Positions 56,656-64,000 of a stretch of DNA of 64,000 nucleotides are shown piece by piece. Location of the stretch: assembly GCA_030323885.1 (NCBI GenBank), contig CM059191.1, forward strand, positions 558,001 through 622,000, given 5' to 3'. Every line of letters begins with the position of its first letter. Positions within the stretch are counted from its first letter, which is position 1. The stretch comes from Branchipolynoe longqiensis. Lineage: Eukaryota > Annelida > Polychaeta > Phyllodocida > Polynoidae. Below the pieces are notes generated by a model. That model saw only the letters and a program-made list of their open reading frames with translations. It made no database searches and had not been told where the DNA came from. The position numbers and the translations under genes were made by a program.

Positions 56656-57013
56656 CAGGGGTGAAAGTGGTCTTCAGCAAAAATTGCGGAAATCAAGCCG
56701 AAGTTATTACACCGATGCGAATTTCCGCGAAAACGTGGATTTTCCCCATAGGATTAGCACTGTCAGGCAATCGTGGAAAAAAGCCGGAAGTCAGGTTTCA
56801 ACTATTCTTGTTGTGCCTATATCATCGCCCATATCTGATTAATTCTGGTTTGGGTGTTATGTTCAGTCAACATCTAAGGTCATATAAGAACATGATTCAA
56901 ATGACTCAATTGTTGTCATATACATCCCGATTCTTTGGTACTTCGGTAAACGTTAATCGGTAAAATTAAAGAAATGGGGATTTCCGGGAAATCGCGGAGA
57001 TCTTTCATCCGTG
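56656..57013. mobile_element. hAT-like MITE, copy 2 (opposite orientation)
   Basis: Starts CAGGGGTGAAAGTGGTCTTC and ends, inverted, CACGGATGAAAGATCTCCGC, the two ends of the element at 31452 in swapped order. Sequence like the end of the 27-bp array (AGCAGAGGG, then GGGCTTGGATA) lies on both sides of it. Confidence 0.65.
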
Positions 57014-57179
57014 TAATAGATAGCAGAGGGATGACTTTCTAAAACGGGCTTGGATATGGATTTCAGAGTCATTTAGGTAATGGGCTTTCGTTAATAGTTA
57101 ATTTGGCGTTTTGGGTTATTGAGTAGTTGTTAGTAACCACTTGGAAAAGGAGAGAGAGGTTAATTTATTCATGAGGTAA

Positions 57180-57549
57180 AAATAGGTTTTAGTCACAAGG
57201 TTAGCAGCAGAAGTCTCATCATCATCATCATGCTGTCGGTCATGATGCGACAAAGACTGCTTTCATTACCTGACTGCCGCTCTCCATTTAGCTCTCTGCT
57301 GTGAGAGTGATGTCCATGAGTCAGTCTTAATGTATCTCAGCTTCAGGTTTCTCTTGATGGTATCCTTGAACCGGAGACGAGGGCACCCTCTCTTTCTGTA
57401 ACCAGAAGACAGGTGAGAATAGAGGATCTGCTTTGGTAGCCTGTCTGACGACATCCTCATGAGGTGTCCAGTCCACCGGAGATTCTTTTTGATTAGAAGA
57501 TCTTCCATAGAGGGCAGCCCCGTCCATTTGAGTATTTCCTTATTTGTCA
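57180..57549 (-). pseudogene. Non-LTR retrotransposon C-terminal fragment (family 2, copy 2)
   Basis: On minus the frame opens with TNKEILKWTGLPSM and runs through NLRWTGHLMRMSSDRLPKQI, KRGCPRLRFKDTIKRNLKL and DSWTSLSQQRAKWRAAV to a stop, then a tail ending ATGATGATGATGAGAC. It is closely similar to 37487-37990 but truncated further, about 95 residues, and its frame is intact over that length. With only the C-terminus present it has no enzymatic core. Same ATG-repeat 3' tail as copy 1, opposite orientation. Confidence 0.85.
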
Positions 57550-57926
57550 CTTCAAGCCGGTATGGTGTTTTGTGTGGTTGTACATTTTATGAAAGCTGCC
57601 TGCAAAAGTGTTGAAGTGCTGCTGGCTTTTGCAAGTTACCAGCGGCAATCTCTCGGGGAGCAAATAGAGCTTTCACACCGGCAAGAACATGTCCAGATAG
57701 GCGCAAAACTATTTGTCCCTGCAGTGGCTGGTCGGGAGATGTTGGCAGTTCCATACATCAACCGCCCTTAATGCTGCCACAGTGACATGGTTTTCTGTTC
57801 AGGGTTTGCTCCCTTAGCCTTCGGTTCTGCCACAAGGCAGTGGTTTACAACTCTGCAGGGCAGGGGCATCAAACCCCTGAGGTATTGCAATACCTGCAAT
57901 ACCTGTCTCCTAAGTATGTAATTAGC
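57550..57926. other. Unassigned sequence
   Basis: An open frame at 57544-57771 starts within the truncated LINE and resembles no family I know. Nothing else seen. Confidence 0.35.
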
Positions 57927-58084
57927 GGATGCAGTGGCCCAATTGGCAGAGCGCAGGCTTCCTGTGCAGAAGGTCGGGAGTTTGAACCCGATCGAGTCAA
58001 ACCAATGATTTACAAAATTGCTACTTGTCGCTACCTAGCCTGGCACTGGGCGTTACTAGGATAGGGTTTGCTCAGTATCAGGCA
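57927..58084 (+). mobile_element. SINE-1, head type II, 3'-truncated
   Basis: Head GGATGCAGTGGCCCAATTGG then CAGAGCGCAGG, B box GGGAGTTTGAACCCGATC, body up to GGATAGGG, then a MITE fragment. Confidence 0.8.
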
Positions 58085-58210
58085 GTATAGGCTTCAGCAA
58101 TGACAGGTTCTATTAAATTGACTCAGTGTTCCCTTCTATGGAACTGGCAATGCTTAATGAGTGCACCAGTATCAAAATTGGATATGTAGGATCAAATCTC
58201 ATTGGTGCCA
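58085..58210 (-). mobile_element. TTAA MITE, internal fragment
   Basis: TATAGGCTTCAGCAATGACA, GGTTCTATTAAATTGACTCA and GGATATGTAGGATCAAAT follow the reverse family order. Confidence 0.65.
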
Positions 58211-58349
58211 TATTGCTATAAGTCTATCATTTGCAATGCCTGATCACATTCGATGAAATTACTCAAATATCACTTATTTCGGTTATTTGGTCAAATACAT
58301 CTAAATGTCAGCTTCTAGTAATAATTTTAGTTTGGATTCCTCAAGCCGC

Positions 58350-58672
58350 TGGAATGGTTGGAGTGTTACATCCTGGCAACATCTAAGGTCCTATCAGGAT
58401 GAGAACCGACTTATGAGAGTGCAGGCTCATGAACAATTTTATAGTAGCACTGGGAAATCAGGCCACAGGCACCATGAACCAATATCTCACTCAGTCACAT
58501 TATCCTGACATGGAGCTAACCAGTCCTTGCCCTATCCTATTAATGCTGAGTGCCAGGCTAGGAAGCAACAAGTATCAATTTTATAAGTCATTGGTTTGAC
58601 TTGACCGGGAATCGAATCCCTATCTCCCGCATGCGAGGCCTGCGCTTTACCGATTCGGCCACCGCACCCGGT
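58350..58672 (-). mobile_element. SINE-1, head type II, complete
   Basis: Tail GTTACATCCTGGCAACATCT at the left, body, and the reverse-strand head CCGGGTGCGGTGGCCGAATC at the right; B box GGGATTCGATTCCCGG. Confidence 0.88.
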
Positions 58673-58752
58673 GTGCTGAGAATAAATCACAATCATCATG
58701 GTTATGGAGAATGCCGAGAATGGGTGTGTTAGTGATACGAGGTGAGAACTAA

Positions 58753-59435
58753 AGGGCCTGTCACACTACGGCGTACGGCGTCAGCGCGTGCCCAATATAT
58801 GTCAATTTGCCAGTACGTAGGCATTCGTCAAACTTTTTAGGGGTGGGGGATAAAAATGGGCATACACACAACATACACACAACGGACATGTATGCAGGAC
58901 ATATCTCTGACCTATTGCTAGCATATGAGAGCGTTCATGTGCCTCGCAAAATGTTCGCAAAACGCTTGGTACGCTGACCAACAGTACTTATGTTACTTCA
59001 TCGCTACAAGTACAGCATATACGTTAAGTATGCTGGAGAAACAGCAGGCATACATTCAAATTATGTTAGGAGTACGTTATGCATCCGTTGGCTGCACGTT
59101 CCCAACAGGCTCAAAGTATGGCTAACGTGTCCCAACATACCCCAAACTACCCCTAACCTGCTCCTAACGTACGCCAATGTACACCTAGTGTACACATAGA
59201 TATGAGGAACGTATGAGCCATACGTCGACATACATTGACAATTTTGAACATGCACACACAGTTTTTAGCGCATCGACGCATGCCAACGTAAGACGACCTA
59301 TGACACCGTATCCCAAGCATACCTGATGTATGCCCAACATACACATAACATATGATGACATACACCGACGTGTTGGTCGAAAATCACATACGTCGGCATA
59401 TGCTAAGGTCATACGTCATAGTGTGACAGCCCCTT
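58753..59435. mobile_element. GTCACAC-ended foldback element with CATACG-rich interior
   Basis: The left end AGGGCCTGTCACACTACGGC and the inverted right end AAGGGGCTGTCACACTATG share about 15 bp. TAA flanks both sides (58750-58752 and 59436-59438). The interior is full of GTACG/CATACG/CGTATG words, so much of it is self-complementary. No ORF. It belongs with elements at 93, 716 and 27673 by its ends, but its interior is unrelated to theirs. Confidence 0.7.
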
Positions 59436-59438
59436 TAA

Positions 59439-59933
59439 GGTGGGCTGGTTGTTAGTAAGCCGGCGCGCTGGGTCTGGACACACAGCGTGTGATGCAGTAT
59501 TGATAGCTACTGACGACTCTGGCCGTCACCCACATTTACCCCCCACATTTACCCCCACATCTACTCCCACACCCACTTCACTGCATTCCCAGAACTCACT
59601 GCGCCTACTCGACCACGCCCACCCCCCCCCCACACACACTCACCGTGGAATGCCTGGCACACTCTATAGGTAATTGCCGGTAATCAGATATGACGAATAT
59701 CACGTCAGAAATGCCGGTTCTCACCCGATTCCCCACGTTACTCCACATTGAGCCTGGTCAGTAGTTGAGGCAGTGACCATATTGGGGGGGGGGGGGGGGG
59801 GGGGTGTACGAGGTGTCACAGACATCTTCATACTGGCTTTTTATGTAGCCTACTAAATCAGTAGTCGATAAGCAAGAAGACTTGGCTATGGTTGTGGTTC
59901 TTTTGGTAATGGAATAAGTTAAGACGGCAGTGC

Positions 59934-59964
<31 letters not shown>
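59439..59964. other. Unassigned; homopolymer G near 59787
   Basis: C-rich CCCCACATTTA words at 59540-59580, a poly(G) of about 20 at 59787-59805 and a (TA)n at 59936-59956. No gene. Confidence 0.45.
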
Positions 59965-59966
<2 letters not shown>

Positions 59967-60232
59967 ATAATTACCTACATAAATAAGGAACAAGGAGAAC
60001 ATGATAGAGGATATATTCTCTGGCTAGAGGAAATGAGCCCTCTAGAAAAATTCAGCGGTACAGTGAGAGAATGCAGGGGAGCTGAGGCATGGGCGGGCAG
60101 GTGGCGCCACGGCTCAGGTCATGAGGAATGAGCAGATGAGCTGATGAGTAGGTGACCAACCGATGACTTAGTGGCTGGGGGAATAGATGAATATTCCGGC
60201 TTATTATACTTGTATAATGGCTTATACGGCAT
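59965..60232 (+). mobile_element. Dispersed repeat R2, copy 2
   Basis: Same word order as 23836-24143 (TAATTACCTACATAAATAAG, GATATATTCTCTGGCTAGAG, CAGGTGGCGCCACGG, CTTATTATACTTGTATAA). Directly followed by repeat R1. Confidence 0.6.
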
Positions 60233-60234
60233 AT

Positions 60235-60390
60235 ATATATGGATAGTGATAAAACCTTTATCGCGGGTAATAAACTATGTAGTGGTTCCTTCCCCCCCTC
60301 TCATGGGTTGGGGGTAGGGGGTGGGCTCCCAGCATGCACCTCGCCCCCTCCCCACCTCGGGAGGGGGGGGGCTGCTTTCGCCATATATAT
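60235..60390 (+). mobile_element. Dispersed repeat R1, copy 3
   Basis: ATATGGATAGTGATAAAACC, GGTAATAAACTATGTAG, a C/G-rich block and CCCAGCATGCACCTCGCCCC. Confidence 0.65.
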
Positions 60391-60449
60391 ATATATATAT
60401 AATTTTGTTTTATTTTATTTTATTTTATATATATATACGTATGTATATA

Positions 60450-60790
60450 TGGACCAGACAGGATGGCAGAATGAGTTAGAGTGTCTATCTCCCGTGTTGG
60501 TAGATCGTGGGGTTGTGGGTTCGAACCATGGTCGAGTCAAACCAATGACTTAAAAATTGATACTTGTCGCTTCCTAGCCTGGTGCTCGGCATTATTAGGA
60601 TAGGGCAAGGACTGGTTGGCTCAGTGTCAGGATAATGTGAGTGAGTGGGATATCAGGTCATGGTGCTGGAGGCCTGGTCTTCTAGGTGGGCAGCACTATA
60701 AAGTCGCCATGAGTGCGCACTGTCACAAGTCGGTACCCGTCCTGATATGACCTTAATGTTGCTATGACGTAAAACAACAATAAACATTAA
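60450..60790 (+). mobile_element. SINE-1, head type I, complete
   Basis: GACCAGACAGGATGGCAGAA, B box GGGTTCGAACCATGG, full body, tail ATGACGTAAAACAACAATAA. Confidence 0.9.
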
Positions 60791-61077
60791 ACGTATGTAT
60801 TCTATGCATATATAGAAGCACCGCCAACACATAAGAACTTATGCGAATATAAATTAATGGGAATTCTGATGCTACTCACCATATGGCAAGTCCACTAAAA
60901 ACGAGGACGACCAGTGGCGGCGCCACGGATCACAAGCTTGAAGACAAGGAGGCACAATACAGAATGGTCAGAAGATATATAACATAAGTAATTCCCTTCC
61001 ATGCCTTTAATCTCGCATAATACGTTATACGTCACATATTCAATGCCGTCTGCCGACAGGAAAGTTTGCGTTATTTA

Positions 61078-61312
61078 ATGACACCTCTGGAGCACATTGA
61101 TTTTTATCATCGGCTATTGGACGTCAAACATATGGTCATTCTGACATGATTCTTTGGAAGAAACCCGTTGTCGCCACATAGGCTACTCTTTCCGATCAGC
61201 AGCAAGGAGTCTTTTATATGCACTTTCCCACAGACAGGACAGCACATACCACAGCCTTTGATGAACCATTTGTGGACCACTGGTTGGAACGGAAAATAGC
61301 CCAAACTGCAGA
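61078..61312 (-). mobile_element. SINE-2, head lost
   Basis: AATGACACCTCTGGAGCACA at the 3' end (reverse), GTCTTTTATATGCACTTTCC, and AACGGAAAATAGCCCAAACT where it stops; no tRNA head. Confidence 0.85.
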
Positions 61313-61386
61313 TGAGAACCAGTACGTCTAACATTATACTGGTAATCTATGTAGTTATTTATACTCATATAATATATTATGTTGCA

Positions 61387-61612
61387 CTTCCGGAACTTTG
61401 CCCTTTGCACTTCACACTTCAAACTTCACACCTACTGCAATTTGATCCACTTTGCACTTTGCACTTCACACCTACTGCAATGCGGTCCACTTTGCACTTT
61501 GCACTTCACACTTCACACTTAATGCCTACCCCAATGTGATCCACTTTGCACTTTGCACTTTGCACTTCATACTTCACGCCTAGTGCAATGTGATCCACTT
61601 TGCTGTTTTTGC
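61387..61612 (+). repeat. TTTGCACTTCACACTTC-type tandem repeat
   Basis: Four imperfect units of about 45-60 bp with CTACTGCAATGTGATCCACT and a variable number of TTTGCAC/TTCACAC words. Confidence 0.85.
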
Positions 61613-61867
61613 AGTTACTCTTTGTCTCTATCTTGTTCTTCTTATTTCTTGTATGTATATTTTGGGTAAGTACATAGCAAGCAAGTCCTGTGCTCCCCAC
61701 TTACCCCCAACACCCACCGGCCGCACCCTCAGCCTCTCCAGCGTCTTCTAGCACACCCAGGGTGTGAACTTCGCATTTCCATGCCCCCCCCCCAAAGATC
61801 CATAGCTGAGCGAAGGAAAGAGGATATTATAGATCAGGAGGGGAAAGGAACAGTTATATTTCTGAAT

Positions 61868-61972
61868 TACAACTTCTGAGATAAATCAACATTGACATTC
61901 TAATATCATCCAATTTAAAGCTGCATAGTCCAATGAAAGTATCAAATTTTCAATGTCGAAACATTTATCTAG
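61868..61972 (+). mobile_element. TTAA MITE left end, broken at TCTAG
   Basis: TTAAAGCTGCATAGTCCAAT starts at 61914 and follows the family to TTTATCTAG at 61972, where the GCGTGT array begins. A short inverted scrap (TCTGAGATAAATC) precedes it. Confidence 0.7.
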
Positions 61973-62306
61973 GGTGTGCGTGTGCGTGTGCGTGTGCGTG
62001 TGCGTGTGCGTGTGCGTGTGCGTGTGCGTGTGCGCGTGCGCGTGTGCCTGCGCGTGCGCATGCGCGTGCGCGTGCGCATGCGCGTGCGCGTTGCGCGTGC
62101 GCATGCGCGTGCGCGTGCGCGTGCGCGTGCGCGTGCGCGTGCGCGTGCGCGTGCGCGTGCGCGTGCGCGTGCGCGTGGGCGTGCGCGTGCGCGTGCGCGT
62201 GCGCGTGGGCGTGGGCGTGCGCGTGCGCGTGCGCGTGCGCGTGCGCGTGCGCGTGCGCGTGCGCGTGCGCGTGCGCGTGCGCGTGCGTGCGTGTGCGTGC
62301 ATGTGC
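61973..62306 (+). repeat. GCGTGT/GCGCGT hexamer array
   Basis: About 330 bp of nearly uninterrupted alternating purine-pyrimidine sequence, GCGTGT on the left and GCGCGT on the right. Open in all frames on both strands for that reason only. A strong predicted Z-DNA former. Confidence 0.97.
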
Positions 62307-62488
62307 CACCTGAGTATTTCCAATCGTGAGCTCACACCTGAACTTAATTATAACCTTGCCGGGTTAATTCATGTTTGAATTATTAGTATGACGTGGGTGC
62401 GTGTTGTTGGGATCGTAGTACTAGTAATCTGCACTTCTCTTAGACTAGGAGACACACAGACAGGCAGATGTGGATAGGGTGGTTGCAT

Positions 62489-62750
62489 CAGGAAGCTTAG
62501 GTAGTGTAATGGTTAGCATACTACCCCTGGAATCGCAAAAAGTGTTGGTTTGAATCTTGCTCTAGGTGCAATATGTCCTGTTTTCATAACGCCCATGACA
62601 CTGGTTGCCATGACCAGGATCCTTTACAAGCTGTCCATTGTATGGTTGTTAAACCTACCCTGCATTATGTAAGTGTATTGCCTGCATTCTGTGACTTGTG
62701 GGTCTAAGCCATTAAGAAAAACTTACACTTCCAGGAGGACAAGTGTGATA
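62489..62750 (+). mobile_element. SINE-3, complete
   Basis: Head GCTTAGGTAGTGTAATGGTT and a B box GGTTTGAATCTTG, body CATGACACTGGTTGCCATGA and TGTATGGTTGTTAAACCTAC, 3' part ACTTACACTTCCAGGAGGAC. Matches 53134-53385 throughout on the opposite strand. Confidence 0.8.
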
Positions 62751-62757
62751 ATTATAT

Positions 62758-62820
62758 ATAGCAACAAATGCTGAATAAGTGCATCAGTATCTAAGTTAGA
62801 TATGTAGAATCAATTCTAGA
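62758..62820 (-). mobile_element. TTAA MITE internal fragment, broken at TCTAGA
   Basis: GCAACAAATGCTGAATAAGT through GAATCAATTCTAGA at 62820, then directly into the 21-bp array. Confidence 0.7.
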
Positions 62821-62823
62821 CTT

Positions 62824-63273
62824 CATGCTATAATTCAGGTTACTTTGTGCTATATTCAGGTGACTTCGTGCTATATTCAGGTGATTTCATGTTATATTCA
62901 GGTGATTTCATGCTATATTCAGGTGACTTCATGCTATATTCAGGTGAATTCATGCTATATTCAGTTGAATTCATGCTATATTGAGACGACTTCATGCTAT
63001 ATTCATGTGACTTCATGCTATACTCACGTGACTTTATGCTATATTCAGGTGACTTCATGCTATATTCAGGTGACTTCATGCTATATTCAGGTGAATTTAT
63101 GCTATATTCAGGTGACTTCATGCTATATTCAGGTGACTTCATGCTATATTCAGGTGACTTCATGCTATATTCAGGTGACTTCATGCTATATTCAGGTGAC
63201 TTCGTGCTATATTCAAGTGACTTTATTATGTTATATTCAGGTGACTTCATGATATATTCAGGTGACTTCATAT
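62824..63273 (+). repeat. 21-bp satellite array, about 21 units
   Basis: CTATATTCAGGTGACTTCATG with few substitutions. A seven-codon unit gives open frames on both strands (for example MLYSGDF); not a gene. Confidence 0.95.
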
Positions 63274-63711
63274 GGCACGAGTGTCATCCGGCCCTGTATC
63301 AAAGTAACGCGTGTGCAATAAGTGGACAGATGACACTGCTTGTGGTTTGCCCTGTCCACCAGACTTGGCAGCAACAACATGCTCACGCTCTTAGTGTGCA
63401 CTCACTAAAATTACACGCAATATCTTTGTTTGGATTCATTCCCTCCCTTATCCCTCCGCCAGATTTGTGTAGGTGTGTTATAATTTTGAGTATATTATTC
63501 TCTGTGTGATTTGTTTCATTTATTAATTTAGTTAGCAAATGGTTTGTTTGATTCTTTGGAATAAGTCTTATTTTGCTGCAAGTTTGTTTTCTTCTTTTAT
63601 CGCCGCTGCTATGTTATATTGGTACAAGTGTTTGATGCACACCCCCCCCCCCCCCCCCACACACACATCCAAAAAAAGACCCATGTTTTCTTTTAGAAGA
63701 AGTGGTATGTA
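63274..63711. other. Unassigned; poly(C) and CACACA at 63641-63666
   Basis: No gene recognised; TTTGTTT-rich AT sequence at 63505-63600. Confidence 0.4.
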
Positions 63712-64000
63712 AGTGAGTGAGTCAGAGTGCAGTAAAGATTAGGGAAGGTAAAGGTAGGGTAAGGGGAAGGGAGGGTCATGGTACAGTCAGGACTAGGCAG
63801 CATGAAAGTAGGATGAAAGTAGGGTAAAAGGGGAGCGAGGGTCATAGTGTGATAAGGTCTAGGGAGGGTGAAGATGAGGTAAGGAGTCATAGTGCAGTAA
63901 GGGATAGGGAGGGTAAAAATGAGGTAAGACGGAGGGTCAGAAAGGTCTAGGGAGGATGAAAGTATGGTAAGGTGGAGGTTCATTGTATGGTAAGGTCTAG
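63712..64000 (+). repeat. Purine-rich tandem repeat of about 45-60 bp, runs off the window
   Basis: GTCTAGGGAGGGTGAAAGTA, GGGTAAGG and GAGGGTCATAGTGTAGTAA-like words recur five to six times with variable spacing. The array continues past the end of the window. Confidence 0.85.

Overview
This window is repeat-dominated animal DNA, most likely from a mollusc (probably a gastropod; possibly a bivalve). The inference rests on tRNA-headed SINEs whose body I recognise as mollusc-type, on several families of short inverted-repeat transposons, and on decayed reverse transcriptase fragments of non-LTR and Ty3/gypsy type. I found no host protein-coding gene, true tRNA or rRNA gene that I could defend. 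Almost all long open frames lie in tandem arrays and are by-products of repeat units whose length is a multiple of three, or whose sequence lacks stops. A 500-base run of N at 50035-50534 is a scaffold gap. By hand count about 22-23 kb (roughly 35%) is tandem repeat. Layout: 0-3.4 kb holds two CCGG-rich foldback elements, a SINE-1 copy, a complete TTAA-flanked MITE and a second SINE-1. 3.4-5.8 kb is a 37-bp satellite with a 481-bp (13-unit) internal duplication. 6.9-10.4 kb holds an LTR-like block, a small gag-like ORF with an N-terminal Cys/His motif, and a 5'-truncated non-LTR reverse transcriptase pseudogene. 10.8-12 kb is a minisatellite. 13-14.7 kb holds a broken paralogue of the gag-like ORF and a SINE cluster. 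14.8-16.6 kb holds two abutting GGGGCC-ended foldback elements built from a mirrored module with CCG runs. 18.9-21.4 kb is a very homogeneous 39-bp satellite, preceded by a cluster of E-box and ETS-like words. 21.6-25.7 kb is mostly unassigned. 25.7-27 kb is a 78-bp array. Near 27.7 kb one MITE is nested inside another. 28.6-31.2 kb holds microsatellites, a pogo-like MITE and a 10-bp array. 34.1-37.3 kb is a 17-bp array. 37.5 and 57.2-57.5 kb carry two tail fragments of one LINE family. 40-42 kb holds a third GGGGCC foldback element abutting a decayed Ty3/gypsy gag-pol. 42.8-48.2 kb is a noisy, almost all-purine 78-bp array. 50.5-56.6 kb holds further arrays, a tandemly duplicated SINE-3 and a MITE. 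56.6-64 kb holds mixed MITEs, SINEs and five more arrays, including a 330-bp alternating GCGTGT/GCGCGT tract. There is no operon-like or pathway-like organisation. The coherent story is mobile-element traffic: SINEs sharing one body with different tRNA heads, short transposons nested in one another, and tandem arrays that start at a fixed site inside one MITE family. The best candidates for something undescribed are the GGGGCC and GTCACAC foldback families, the TCTAGA breakpoint shared by two MITE/array junctions, and the paired gag-like ORFs with a C-x2-C-x3-H-x2-PVN-x2-C motif.
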